Assembly: GCA_964561145.1 (NCBI GenBank)
Contig: CAZLNZ010000002.1
Coordinates: 1 to 64,000, forward strand
Length of the DNA stretch: 64,000 bases
Source of the DNA: RUG14300 sp964561145
Lineage (GTDB): Bacteria; Bacillota; Clostridia; Christensenellales; CAG-1252
Reading direction: 5' to 3'
Part shown: positions 7,426 to 18,671 of the stretch, piece after piece
Position numbering within the stretch: position 1 is the first letter of the stretch
Layout of the letters: every line of letters starts with the position of its first letter
Program-made: the position numbers and the translations under genes
Notes under the pieces: generated by a model
What the model was told of the DNA's origin: nothing
Database searches by the model: none
Seen by the model: the letters and a program-made list of their open reading frames with translations, nothing else

Positions 7426-10400
7426 CTACTTACTTGAAGCCTTCTTACGATGCTTTGCTGCTATTACAACACACAATAGGCTTATTACAAGTAATGCTAT
7501 AACCCCTGCAGCTCCGTATATCACATAACTCGGCAAGCTTATATTATTAGCCGTTACACTAAAAGATGTATTCGCAGTTCCGGTTGAAGCTATAATCGAA
7601 ACCTCATACTCGCCAACATCAAGAGTTTCAAGATAATCCGCTTTAAGTTCAACAATAACGCCATCTTCTTCCTTTACCACGTAATATGAAGGTTCAAGCG
7701 TGCTTCCGTTTACTTGAACTGCAATAAAGTCCTCAATTGCGGCATTCAAAGAGAACTCGATTGCCGAGTTTGACTTTTGCGTCCAGCTTATAGCTTTCTT
7801 GTCAACTATTTCAGGCGGAAGCTTGTCAATAGCCTCTGTATACGTATCACCACAATGACAAGTATATGTCATTTCTCCGTTTTCCGTAGATGTAGGTTCT
7901 TTTGTTATAGCAGATGTGTAACTATGTCCTGTTGGCTCTATTTCCTGCTGATCGGTAATCATTCCACAGACAGTACATTGCTTATATCGTTCACCTGCAT
8001 GAGTACAATCCGATTTAATGCCCTCAATCCAATCTCCGGGAGTATGTCCTAATGCATGAATCGCTATTTTTTCTCTACTCAACTCCTCTCCGCAAATCAA
8101 ACAATAACTAACGGAATCATAGGAACCATTAACATCACAAGTTGCGTGTTTTTCGTTTTCCTTCACCGATTGTGATCCAAGGTGACCTTTTGCTTGAACA
8201 TAGGTATCAATGTAGCTATCTCCACAAGAGCATGTATGAGTTATATAACCTCTTTCGGTGCATGTTGGAGAAGTTACCACTGATGTATAACTGTGTCCTG
8301 CAGCCGGAATTGTTTCTGTTTCGTAATAGTCACAGTTTTCACAATCATGTCGCTTCGTCCCTGTTTCTGTACACGTGGCATCATCTACAACATACCATTC
8401 ACCATAGCTGTGTCCGAGTGCAGAAATTACGAGGCTGGATAATTCGTTTTTATAGGAATCAAAGTCCCTATCGCAATCTGAACAATGATAGTGACCGAAA
8501 GTTCCTTCTTCAGTACATGTTGCAGGAACTTCATTAATCCAAGCACCATAGTCATGACCATGAGTTTCACGATATTCTATGATTTCTCCACATTTGGAAC
8601 AAACCCTTCTTTCTATTTCGGATGTGGTGGAAGTAACCTCTGACACTACCATCCATTTTCCTGGCTCATGCGTGCAAACGCTCATAGCAGATGATGACGA
8701 GGAATAGTAAAGTGTGACTTCATTTGAAATAGCAATGTGTCCGCATTCCGAACATTTGAAGTAATAAGGTTTACCATCGTCATAGCCGAAAAACAAATTA
8801 AGTACAAATCTAATCAATTGTTGAATCCAGCTCTCATCGGCATAAATCTTTTCGAAACAATGTTCTTTCATCGGGATTGATTCGGTGACTGTGTCACCGC
8901 AATGGCAAGTATAAACCATTTTGCCTTCAGATGTACATGTAGCACCCTTTTCTATCGCTGAAGTATATTCATGACCGAGAGAATCGATTAATTCACTTTC
9001 AGAATATCCGCAGGAACAATCTCGGTGCTTAATACCGTCAACAGTACAGGAAGCTTCTGAATCTATCACCCACTCACCAAAGGAGTGACCGAGTTTATCA
9101 ACATAATTATCCTTATAGGAATAACCACAGTGACAAGTATATAAGTCATAACCGCCTTCATCACAAGTAGGATCAATTGTTGTCTTAATGTATGTATGTC
9201 CGTTGGGTTCGGTGTAATCGGAAGCATACCAATCGCCGCAAACAGTACAGATAAACATATAATAGCCACCAACAGTACAAGTCGCATCAACCCAAATTGG
9301 CTCTCCGTATGAGTGCCCCTTCCCATTATGGGACCACTGAGCAACAAAGCTTATGTCACTATTTACAGTCATTCCTTCGATAAAACCGCCCCATCCAACA
9401 AATGTGTATCCTCGTTTTTCAGGCACAATCGGAACAAGCTTTGTACCATAATCAAGCTTCTCCGAATGTAATACTGTACTATTATCGGAATCAAAGTATA
9501 TAACATCATATTGTCTTGTAACCTCCGATACAATAAGCGTAGCTGAAATATCCACCGAAGAAGTTGCCGGGAAGGAGTCAACGACGCCATCGCCATCGAT
9601 ATCCCAACCATCGGCAACATAATAATGATCAACCGCATCTTCGAGCTTTATTGTAGGTATTCGTATAACCTGATCTGTTAGGAATATCTCAGAGGAGTTA
9701 ATTGTCCCATCGGGATTGTAGAAATCGACATTAATCCAGTCATCACCATAAACCACCTTATTGCCGTTTGACCAGTTTGTATAGTTATCATCCCAACGCA
9801 CGTCCTTTTCGCTATCGGAAACATATATGGTAACATTTGAAATCCCATCAAAGGCCTTATCCCTCATATAAACACCTTCAGCTAAGACAACGTTTGTAAG
9901 CGTTATTGGAATATCGCTTGCAGAATATCCAAAATATTCATATACATAATGATTAGTTGGCATTTCTGTAACAACCAAGGTTACAAGGTTTGTTAAGTTA
10001 TTCTTCGTGAGTACCCCCGAATGGTTACCACCAATAGTCAAATGTCTCAAAGAATAGCATTTTTCAAAAGCATCATCATGGATGGTCACTGTCCCTTCAC
10101 GCACTACAAATACTCGAACTGACGGATTCACCTTAATTAGGTGATTGCCAATATACAGAGCACCATCCACCCAGTTGTTAGGCTCATTATAATATGCAGT
10201 ATTAACAAATGCCGATTCCGCTATTTTTGTCACACTATTTGGAACAGTAATATTTAGGAGACTACTGCAATTGCTAAATACGGATTCGCCTATAGTAGCC
10301 AATTGGCTATTATCGCCAAATGATACAGTCGTTAAATTGATGCAACCATGGAAAGCATAAGCTTCAATAGATGTTATACTGTCAGGTATCGTAATACTTA

Positions 10401-13400
10401 ACAAACTAGTACAGTCGCAAAAAGAATAGTCGTCTATGGATGTAAGACTCGAGGGAATAATAACATTTTTTACACAACGCATTTTATAAATCTCATACGT
10501 GTTGCCATTTATCGCCTCGGGGAGCGTTACATTGTCATTATTTCCGAGATAAGAAATAAGTTTATAGGAACCTCCTTCTAACATAAAGCGAAAATCGTCC
10601 TTAGTATCGATATACGTAAACCCATCTGAACCATCTTTATAAGTCTTATTGCCTTCTTTGTCAATGATCATTTTAGCATAGTAGGCAACGTAACCATTAT
10701 CAGAACTCGCTATATTTAGCCCTATCTCGCTATTGTTGCATATTTTATAAAGATTACTGCAACCATAAAATGCCCAGGCTTCAATTGATTTTACACTAGC
10801 AGGTATTGTCAAACTTTGCAACGACGAACACCCCAAAAAAGATCCTTCGGGTATAACTAACACTGTATTATCGATAATCAAGTCAATGATTTCAATTCCA
10901 TCCTCGTTCATTATATGCACTTTTTGTGTTTCATTATTTATTGTGCCATTAGAGAACATATTTGAGGTCAGATTGTTAAAAAGTGTATCTTTTGAAATGT
11001 AAATATGTGCATTTTTACAATCAGAAAAAGCACTAAAACCAATCGATGTCACACTATTTGGAATAAAAATGCTTGTTAGCGATGAACAATGACCAAATGC
11101 GGATGCACCAATAGTTGACACTCCATTGGATATTGCCACGTGTTCCAAAGATGTACAACCTATGAATGCCCACTCACCAATGTTTGTTACTTTATCGGGA
11201 ATTCTAATACTCGTAAGAGCACTACAATACCCAAAGGTAGCATAATCAATTGATGTTAAACTATCTGGCATTGTGACGCTCGTAAGTCCACTGCAACCAA
11301 AGAACGCAGATTCGCCAATAGAAGTCACTCCATTACAGATTGTTGCGCTTACTAATGCTTCATAACCTGAAAAAACACCAGATGAAATATGTGTTGCGTA
11401 ATTTATAGTTATATTAGTCACTAGTTCATTTCCTATGAATAGATTTCGAGCATACCCCAATGGATTCGAATCACCTCTACCGAATGAAAGTTCAACCCAC
11501 TCATCTATAGTTCCTCCGTAATAAACAGCATCCAAACCTACGCAATCTGTAAATGCATTATCGTCAAATGAGGTTACACTAGCAGGAATTGCTATACTCT
11601 TTAAGTTGGTACATTCAGAAAACATAAAACGATCTATATTTGTAATAGATGAGCCATCCTCAAATGATATCTTTTGTATCGTTTTATTCTTATAAAAACT
11701 TAGCGAAGTAACTGTTGCAGGAATTACAACTTCTTCCACATAATCGGATATATATATAATTTTTGTTTTATTCTTGTCATAAATAACGCCATTATTTGCT
11801 ACGAAAGATTTGTTATCATCGGCAATACTTATTAAAGCATTACAGTTTGAAAACGCATAATCCCCAATAAGTGATAAGCCATTACCAATACGGATACCGT
11901 TAAGACTGGTACAGTTATAGAAAGCCTTATTTCCAATCGTGGTAATACTGTCAGGGATTATTATACTTGTTAATGCAGAACACCCATAAAAAGCACGATT
12001 TCCAATTGAAATGACACCTTCAGGAATTGTTATGCTTTTCAACGGGCTGACGCTATATAGAGAGTAAAAAGCATCGTCGTCTATTGTATCAAATGTGTTT
12101 GGAATAATAACATTTTCAGCTCCCACCATTCGGTAGATTGTATATGATTCACCATAGATATCATTTGGAAGAGTTACAAACTCTTCCTCACCGAGATATG
12201 CTACCAGCTTATAGGTATTGTATTCGTATTTAAAACGAAATCCATCAGGTGTATCAACAATGATACTAAACCTCTCTCCTTCAAAGTATACGCCACTATT
12301 ATTGTAGACAACACATAAATTATGACACTCGAAAAATGGGGACTCTCCAATTAAAGTAACGCTATCAGGTATCGTTACACTTGTTAAACTATTACAATGA
12401 CTGAAAGCAAAACCACCAATTGAAGTAACACCTTTAGGAATTATTATGTTTGATAAACTTGAACAACCTTCGAAAGCACTTTCGCCTATAGATTCTAAAC
12501 TATTAGGAAGCACTACTCTTTTAAGTGAGCTACAACCGCTAAATGCAAGACGATCAATGGATTTAACACTCGTCCCCTCCTCAAATGATACTTTTTGTAT
12601 AGTCTTATTTCCCTTAAAACGGAACGATGTAACAGTAGCTGGAATAATAATTTCAGTAACATAATTGGAAATATATATGATTTGTGTTTTGCTTATGTCA
12701 TAAATAACTCCGTTTTCTTCAACAAATGATACATTCCCATCATTTAGAATAATCTTAATCGTACCTAACGCTGTATAACTGTATTCAACACCACCAACAA
12801 AATGCCTTTTTTGTGGCTTATGATTTATTAAATCAAACGCATATTCAGCAATTGAAATAACAGTATTGGGTACAGTAATACTGTCTAAATTACAAAATGC
12901 AAAAGAATAATTTGGGATATGAGTTACGCTGTCGGGTATAACAACATCTCTTAGCTCATTGCCATTATCATCAATAAAATGCAAAGATGCAAAATTTGTT
13001 TTATTGTAACGTGACCATTCTTCACTTTCGCAACTAACATTAAGCCATGAACTTACATCCTTTATATAAATGTCCTTAAGACTATCTACAAAACTGGAGC
13101 CCAGATATGTTATTGTAGAAGGAAGATATATCGTTTCTAATCCATTCAAATGATTAGCTCCAAGTGTTAGCTCTGTAACACCATTTGCAAGATTTAATGT
13201 TCTAATACCCACACCAAAATCGTAGCCATATATCACCGTTTGCATATAATTCGAAAAATCATACAGCTTAACTTCGTTTACAAGGTCATAGGTTGCTGTG
13301 GTACCATAGAAAGCGTAATAGTATATATCGGTAACCGTATCAGGAACAACAATTTCGTTAATATGCTCAAGTTCGTAGAAGGCATAACTACCTATGGCGG

Positions 13401-16400
13401 TAAGTTCGCTATTGATGATTACGACTTTCAAGGATTCTGGGACATAGGTTGCATTTGCTTGATAACCGCCGGCACCGAAGATATAGCCGAACCAGGTGAT
13501 ATCTGTATTTTCGAAAGAGGCGCCGATAAAGGGAAGGGTTATTTCTTCAAGGTTATTACAATCTTCGAAAGCACCTATACCGATAATGAGTTCTTTTGCA
13601 TTTGTATCGGGAATGGTCACATTAACAAGAGAGGCACCAAGGAAAGCATGGCTATCGATATCTATAACGCTATCGGGAATAACTAAATCTTTAATGCCGG
13701 TATAGGCAAAGGAATAGCTATATATGCCTTTAACATTGCTAGTCTTAGAGATAGGGAGAGATGTAAGCTTAGTACAACCATAGAATGCGAAGTCTGAAAT
13801 CTCGACTATGCCACTAGGAACAACTATTTGATTAAGTGCAATGCAGCCATAGAATGCTCCTTCATAAATGCCCTTTAGTCTAGAACCCTCTGCAAAAAGA
13901 ACCTTCTTAAGTCTCTTAGCATAAGCAAACGCATAATAGTCAATTGAAATGACAGAGGAAGGTATGGTTATTTCGGTCAAGTGCTCCGCACCGAAGAAAG
14001 CTCGATAACCAATAGAGAGAATGTTTGACGAAGGGTTAAATAAGACTTCCTCAAGCGATGACGCCTCGAAAGCTCCGAAGCCTATTATCTCGACGCTTTG
14101 CGGAATGGTTAATGTTCCGCTCTTTCCTGCAGGTACGACAACCAACTTTTTACCGTTCTTTGAAAGGAGCAAGCCATTCTCGGTTTTATAATAGGGGTTG
14201 TCGTTATCCACTGTAAATGAGGTAAGATTATCAAGGGCAACTAAAGCAAACTCCTCTATTACCGTCAAATTCTTAGATATAGTAAAGGACTTTAACCCGG
14301 ATTTATAGAAAGCACGTGTGCCAAGCCAAGTTAGATTTTCACCGTAAGAAATGCTTTCAAGATTTGAAGTCAATTCAAAGGCTCCGTCGCATATTTTTGT
14401 AACACCGTCGGGAATGATAAAAGATTGTATTTTTGATCCATAGAACATCTCGATAGGTATCTCGGTTATGGTTGTTGCACCGTCGATAGTAACCTCGCTT
14501 ACAGAACTATTGCGGAATATAGCCCTACCAAGATTTGTCACAGATGAAGGAATCGTAACGGATGAATTAAGTTTCTTAGTTCCTTCGAATGCCGACTGCT
14601 CTATCACTTTAAGGTTATTAGCGGAAGAGAAATCAAGCGAAGTAATCGGAGTATCTGCAAAGGCTTGCGTTCCTATAAATTCAACTTTAGAAGGGATGGA
14701 AATAGAATTAAGAGAAGAATAATAAAACGCATTCCTTTGGATAGTTATTAGACTATCGGGTAAAATAACATTGTTTATAGTTGAATATGCGAAGGCACTG
14801 CCACCGATCGTAACGATATTACCACCAAGATCGAGGCTATTAAAATCAATATCCGAAGCTATTCCGCTGTACTCTAGTATTGCAATTCCACCTGAAATTA
14901 AGCTTGCATACCTATAATCACCGCCGGTCACAACATTAGTTACACCAAGATAATAGCCCTTAATACCTCTATCCCAATCCTCGTCAAGATAATAGGGAAG
15001 GGTATCGGCAGCAAAGTATAATTCAAGGTTTCCGCTTGTCTGCAAGAATGCATATGAGCCGATATGCTCAATACTTTCGGGAATTGTAACGGAATTAAGA
15101 TTTGAACAGCCGTAAAACGCATATCTTCCGATATTGGTTGTACCATTTGGAATAACCAAACTCGTCAAGCTTTCACAGAAACGCAAAGCAAAGTTATCAA
15201 TATTCTCAAGCTTTGCATCACCAAAATCAATCGAGGTAAGCTTTGACATTCCCTCTAATCCGTGTGCCTGTACACTAGTTAAGGCAGATCCGCTTTCAAA
15301 TGTGATAGATTGCAAATTGCTTGCACCGTCAAACATATATGCACTAATCGATTCAAGTTTACTATCCTTTTCAAAGGTTACACTTGAAAGTAAAGAACAT
15401 CCTATAAATGCCCCCTGTGCCATTGTAGATACGCTCTTAGGAATTATTACAGATGTGATACCCGAGTATGCAAACGAACCATAGCTGATTCTCGGTAGAA
15501 CACTGTTTTCGCTGAAAGTCAAATCGCACATCGCCATATCATGAAGGAATGCATAGCGTCCGACCTGCATTACGTTTTTTGTAATCTCCATTGATCTTAA
15601 TGACGACATATAAGCAAACGCATATTCCTCGATGTACACAACATCATCGGGTAATGTGACATGTAACAGGTTGGACGAACCATAGATCGCCGCAGCGGAT
15701 ACGGTTTCTGTTCCGTCGAGAATTGCATAAGTTGTTCTAGAATTTCCCGCAGGATAGGCTATAATACGCTTTCTATCCTTAGTGTATACCACACCGTCTA
15801 TGCTCTGATATGCAATGTTTTCATCATTAACAATAATGTTTTCTAGGTTGTGACAGGAAGCAAAGGCACCTGCTCCAAGATATGTAAGATTACTAGAAAG
15901 TTTTATATCGCCAACAAGCGCCGAATCGAGAAAAGCGAAATCGCCTAGTTGAGCTAGGCTGTTCGGCAAAGATATCTCGGTAAGAGAATAGCTGTTAGCG
16001 AAGGCATAGGACCCAATCGCTCTGAGGTTGGAATTCTCCTCAAATATTACGTTTGAAAGAGACAGACAATCAGAAAAAGAAGATCCACCTATTACTATTA
16101 ATGACTTGGGAAGCTTAATGCTTGCAAGAGGAGTTGAACAGAATGCATAGTTACCAATGCTTTGAAGCTCACTGTTTTTCCCAAATATCACTTCCCTTAA
16201 ACCTGAGTTAGAGAACGTATAATTTCCGATATCGGTTATTACTTCGGGAATGGTTATGCTCTTTAGGTTACCGCATGCGGTAAAGGCTTCATCGCTAATT
16301 GACGCAAGTTGTATATTCTCTCCAAATGTTACATTTGAAAGATACGCACTGCCGCAAAATACACCTTTACCTAACGTATTCACGCTATCGACAATACCAA

Positions 16401-18609
16401 CCGATGTAAGGCTAGAATACATAAACGAATACGTCCCGATTAATGATGTATTGTTAAGATCAATGTCATTGATATTAGTGTAAGCAAAAGCATATGCATC
16501 AATGATGGAAGTTTCATCAGGGATAGTATAGCTAGATTTCAGTGCAGACGGATAAGCAATAAGCGTGCTTTTGGTGGAGTTGAAAAGCACTCCGTTTATA
16601 CTTGCATAGTTGGTATTTCCTTTCTGTACGTTTATATTCTTAAGGGAAAGGGTACCTAAAAATGCACCTGTTCCTATACTTTTAACGCTTGCGGGAATTT
16701 CTATTTCGGTAAGTTTAGAGCAATAAGCAAAAACTGAAGCACCCAATTTCTTAATACTCGGTGTGCCTTCGTATATTATAGCGGACATTCTTATATCGCT
16801 GTAAAAAGCACCCTCTTCTATTTCGGTAACACCGCAAGGAATACTAATATCAAGCAAATTAGAGCAGTTTCTAAAGGCATAAAGACCTATATGCGTTAAA
16901 CCGAAAGGTAAATCAACCTCCCTTAGGTTTCTCTCTCCGTCAAAGGCAAAATCTCCAATCGAGGTAACAGGCTTTCCGTTTATATATTCCGGAACGGCTA
17001 TATATCTTCTACGACCTGTGTACGAGCGTATCTCCATTGTTCCGTCATCGAGTTCCACATAAGTAAAAGGAATTCCATCCTCTTCATTTACCCATTTTGC
17101 ATAAACGGTAATATTTGAATAAATCGCATCCTCGTACCAAACGTATTCTTCGGTATAATAGGGATCATAATACCATCCGTCAAATATAGCATATATTCTT
17201 TCGGGTTCAAGAACTTCTTGTAATGTATGCCCTACTATAAACAACCCTTCTGTATCATCGAGCTCGTTGGTCATCATATCGTAAGTGATAGTTCCCCTTT
17301 GTTCGAGAACAAGCGCCGATACGTCAATAGCACCATAACCATAGTAATAGTCGTGTCCGAGATCACCGAGATCATAGGAAGAGGCTATAAGCAATTCTTT
17401 AACCCTATCAAATGTTATGTATGGATCTTGCGACAAAAGAAGGGCTATCGAACCTGCCACAAGAGGAGATGCAAAGGAAGTACCGTTTATAGTATCATAT
17501 CCGCCATCGTTTGCGGTGGTGTATACCGTACCCGGAGCAACTATATCAACGTTCTCACCATAGTTAGAGTAAGAGGCAAGCTCCCATGAATCGTCGGATA
17601 ATGCACCGACACCTATAACATATTGGTCGGCTGCAGGATAACAAAGTGTTGCCGTACCGCCATTGCCTGCTGCAGCAACACAAATAATGTCGCTATCATA
17701 TGCAAGCTTTGTGGCTGCGGAATATGGATTAGTACCATATCCGCCAAAAGACATATTTACAACCGATACATCACGCTCGATTGCATAATAAAGACCGAAT
17801 ACAAGATCTGAAGTTCTTGTAAAGGCACCGAATTGATTACATTCCGCCTTAATTACAAGAAGCGTGACCTCAGGAGCTACACCTACCATTCCGTTGCCAT
17901 CCATCGAGGCTGCTATGGCTCCCGCCACAGAAGTACCGTGTCCGACAACATCCTCAACCAATGACCAATCGTAAGAGCCATCGGCTAAAGTATAATCCTT
18001 TACGATTTTATCCTCCGAGGCATTATAGGAATATTCGCTGATACGTCCGCTAAATTCCTTATGATCATAATCGATACCGGTATCGATTACCGCAACGGTA
18101 ATACCCGACCCCATCGTTTTATTCCATATTGTAGAAAGATTTAGATAATCCAAGTACTTTTGTCTTTCCTTTTCATCACCTTTCGAATCATTGGGAGAAA
18201 CGGGGACTCTATTACCGTCATCATTATGAAACTTAGTTATACTTGCTTGCCAGTCGGTTTGAAAGGAAGATATGTACTTAAGATAAGCATCATCGTTATA
18301 AATATCCTTTATAGTTCTCCCGTCAGAAAGGGTAAGTGTAGCAAAAGAGCCATCCGATGTTATTCTAAGCTTTGCACCTAATTCATCCGCCAAAGCTGTC
18401 GCCTCGGCTTTCGATGTATTGTTAAGCACAATAGAGTTTTCATCGTACTCTCCGTCACGCAGTTCAAGTTCCGTTAACCTCTCGTTTCTAATATCCTTCG
18501 GGTTGACATCGCTATTATTGTTTACCAATACAACACCGATAAATGCAGAGATTAAAGCAACAACGAGTATTGCTATTATAATGGTACGACCTTTTCCTAT
18601 CCTAGTCAT
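7426..18609 (-). CDS. Giant surface subtilase with leucine-rich repeats and Cys/His-rich repeats
   Basis: A 3727-residue membrane-anchored surface protein. N-terminal signal/anchor at about residues 9-30, then a propeptide-like region, then a peptidase S8 domain at about 165-435 with an intact triad: Asp176 (VAVIDTGID), His224 (GHGTSVAG), Ser378 (NGTSFASP), oxyanion Asn316 (AAAGNGG). An InlB-like unit (about 440-510) is followed by some 2400 residues of BspA-type leucine-rich repeats (xxIGxxAFxxCxxLxxIxIPxSV). Two more InlB-like units precede about ten repeats of the form GHSY...ATCTxxGxxxxxCxxCG. A transmembrane helix (SYVIYGAAGVIALLVISLL) and the basic tail KHRKKASSK end the protein. It probably cleaves and binds host or food proteins at the cell surface (inference). 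Start ATG has AGGAGGAAG upstream. Single gene, with a structured leader at 18672-18834. Among the longest bacterial proteins; no frameshift seen. Confidence 0.88.
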   Translation of the reverse strand: MTRIGKGRTIIIAILVVALISAFIGVVLVNNNSDVNPKDIRNERLTELELRDGEYDENSIVLNNTSKAEATALADELGAKLRITSDGSFATLTLSDGRTIKDIYNDDAYLKYISSFQTDWQASITKFHNDDGNRVPVSPNDSKGDEKERQKYLDYLNLSTIWNKTMGSGITVAVIDTGIDYDHKEFSGRISEYSYNASEDKIVKDYTLADGSYDWSLVEDVVGHGTSVAGAIAASMDGNGMVGVAPEVTLLVIKAECNQFGAFTRTSDLVFGLYYAIERDVSVVNMSFGGYGTNPYSAATKLAYDSDIICVAAAGNGGTATLCYPAADQYVIGVGALSDDSWELASYSNYGENVDIVAPGTVYTTANDGGYDTINGTSFASPLVAGSIALLLSQDPYITFDRVKELLIASSYDLGDLGHDYYYGYGAIDVSALVLEQRGTITYDMMTNELDDTEGLFIVGHTLQEVLEPERIYAIFDGWYYDPYYTEEYVWYEDAIYSNITVYAKWVNEEDGIPFTYVELDDGTMEIRSYTGRRRYIAVPEYINGKPVTSIGDFAFDGERNLREVDLPFGLTHIGLYAFRNCSNLLDISIPCGVTEIEEGAFYSDIRMSAIIYEGTPSIKKLGASVFAYCSKLTEIEIPASVKSIGTGAFLGTLSLKNINVQKGNTNYASINGVLFNSTKSTLIAYPSALKSSYTIPDETSIIDAYAFAYTNINDIDLNNTSLIGTYSFMYSSLTSVGIVDSVNTLGKGVFCGSAYLSNVTFGENIQLASISDEAFTACGNLKSITIPEVITDIGNYTFSNSGLREVIFGKNSELQSIGNYAFCSTPLASIKLPKSLIVIGGSSFSDCLSLSNVIFEENSNLRAIGSYAFANSYSLTEISLPNSLAQLGDFAFLDSALVGDIKLSSNLTYLGAGAFASCHNLENIIVNDENIAYQSIDGVVYTKDRKRIIAYPAGNSRTTYAILDGTETVSAAAIYGSSNLLHVTLPDDVVYIEEYAFAYMSSLRSMEITKNVMQVGRYAFLHDMAMCDLTFSENSVLPRISYGSFAYSGITSVIIPKSVSTMAQGAFIGCSLLSSVTFEKDSKLESISAYMFDGASNLQSITFESGSALTSVQAHGLEGMSKLTSIDFGDAKLENIDNFALRFCESLTSLVIPNGTTNIGRYAFYGCSNLNSVTIPESIEHIGSYAFLQTSGNLELYFAADTLPYYLDEDWDRGIKGYYLGVTNVVTGGDYRYASLISGGIAILEYSGIASDIDFNSLDLGGNIVTIGGSAFAYSTINNVILPDSLITIQRNAFYYSSLNSISIPSKVEFIGTQAFADTPITSLDFSSANNLKVIEQSAFEGTKKLNSSVTIPSSVTNLGRAIFRNSSVSEVTIDGATTITEIPIEMFYGSKIQSFIIPDGVTKICDGAFELTSNLESISYGENLTWLGTRAFYKSGLKSFTISKNLTVIEEFALVALDNLTSFTVDNDNPYYKTENGLLLSKNGKKLVVVPAGKSGTLTIPQSVEIIGFGAFEASSLEEVLFNPSSNILSIGYRAFFGAEHLTEITIPSSVISIDYYAFAYAKRLKKVLFAEGSRLKGIYEGAFYGCIALNQIVVPSGIVEISDFAFYGCTKLTSLPISKTSNVKGIYSYSFAYTGIKDLVIPDSVIDIDSHAFLGASLVNVTIPDTNAKELIIGIGAFEDCNNLEEITLPFIGASFENTDITWFGYIFGAGGYQANATYVPESLKVVIINSELTAIGSYAFYELEHINEIVVPDTVTDIYYYAFYGTTATYDLVNEVKLYDFSNYMQTVIYGYDFGVGIRTLNLANGVTELTLGANHLNGLETIYLPSTITYLGSSFVDSLKDIYIKDVSSWLNVSCESEEWSRYNKTNFASLHFIDDNGNELRDVVIPDSVTHIPNYSFAFCNLDSITVPNTVISIAEYAFDLINHKPQKRHFVGGVEYSYTALGTIKIILNDGNVSFVEENGVIYDISKTQIIYISNYVTEIIIPATVTSFRFKGNKTIQKVSFEEGTSVKSIDRLAFSGCSSLKRVVLPNSLESIGESAFEGCSSLSNIIIPKGVTSIGGFAFSHCNSLTSVTIPDSVTLIGESPFFECHNLCVVYNNSGVYFEGERFSIIVDTPDGFRFKYEYNTYKLVAYLGEEEFVTLPNDIYGESYTIYRMVGAENVIIPNTFDTIDDDAFYSLYSVSPLKSITIPEGVISIGNRAFYGCSALTSIIIPDSITTIGNKAFYNCTSLNGIRIGNGLSLIGDYAFSNCNALISIADDNKSFVANNGVIYDKNKTKIIYISDYVEEVVIPATVTSLSFYKNKTIQKISFEDGSSITNIDRFMFSECTNLKSIAIPASVTSFDDNAFTDCVGLDAVYYGGTIDEWVELSFGRGDSNPLGYARNLFIGNELVTNITINYATHISSGVFSGYEALVSATICNGVTSIGESAFFGCSGLTSVTMPDSLTSIDYATFGYCSALTSIRIPDKVTNIGEWAFIGCTSLEHVAISNGVSTIGASAFGHCSSLTSIFIPNSVTSIGFSAFSDCKNAHIYISKDTLFNNLTSNMFSNGTINNETQKVHIMNEDGIEIIDLIIDNTVLVIPEGSFLGCSSLQSLTIPASVKSIEAWAFYGCSNLYKICNNSEIGLNIASSDNGYVAYYAKMIIDKEGNKTYKDGSDGFTYIDTKDDFRFMLEGGSYKLISYLGNNDNVTLPEAINGNTYEIYKMRCVKNVIIPSSLTSIDDYSFCDCTSLLSITIPDSITSIEAYAFHGCINLTTVSFGDNSQLATIGESVFSNCSSLLNITVPNSVTKIAESAFVNTAYYNEPNNWVDGALYIGNHLIKVNPSVRVFVVREGTVTIHDDAFEKCYSLRHLTIGGNHSGVLTKNNLTNLVTLVVTEMPTNHYVYEYFGYSASDIPITLTNVVLAEGVYMRDKAFDGISNVTIYVSDSEKDVRWDDNYTNWSNGNKVVYGDDWINVDFYNPDGTINSSEIFLTDQVIRIPTIKLEDAVDHYYVADGWDIDGDGVVDSFPATSSVDISATLIVSEVTRQYDVIYFDSDNSTVLHSEKLDYGTKLVPIVPEKRGYTFVGWGGFIEGMTVNSDISFVAQWSHNGKGHSYGEPIWVDATCTVGGYYMFICTVCGDWYASDYTEPNGHTYIKTTIDPTCDEGGYDLYTCHCGYSYKDNYVDKLGHSFGEWVIDSEASCTVDGIKHRDCSCGYSESELIDSLGHEYTSAIEKGATCTSEGKMVYTCHCGDTVTESIPMKEHCFEKIYADESWIQQLIRFVLNLFFGYDDGKPYYFKCSECGHIAISNEVTLYYSSSSSAMSVCTHEPGKWMVVSEVTSTTSEIERRVCSKCGEIIEYRETHGHDYGAWINEVPATCTEEGTFGHYHCSDCDRDFDSYKNELSSLVISALGHSYGEWYVVDDATCTETGTKRHDCENCDYYETETIPAAGHSYTSVVTSPTCTERGYITHTCSCGDSYIDTYVQAKGHLGSQSVKENEKHATCDVNGSYDSVSYCLICGEELSREKIAIHALGHTPGDWIEGIKSDCTHAGERYKQCTVCGMITDQQEIEPTGHSYTSAITKEPTSTENGEMTYTCHCGDTYTEAIDKLPPEIVDKKAISWTQKSNSAIEFSLNAAIEDFIAVQVNGSTLEPSYYVVKEEDGVIVELKADYLETLDVGEYEVSIIASTGTANTSFSVTANNISLPSYVIYGAAGVIALLVISLLCVVIAAKHRKKASSK

Positions 18610-18671
18610 TTTTCACTTCCTCCTATTGACCTTCTCGATCAAAACTTACTTCCGTTATACAGTATATATAA
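18610..18671 (-). other. Leader segment between terminator hairpin and giant gene
   Basis: Sixty bases carry the ribosome binding site AGGAGGAAG a few bases before the ATG. No further promoter of good quality is visible here, so expression depends on readthrough of the upstream hairpin or on a weak local promoter. Confidence 0.5.

Noticed and set aside
8000..18000. Many open frames on the plus strand inside the giant gene
   Set aside because: They are shadows of a repetitive coding sequence; none has a ribosome binding site with family-like content.
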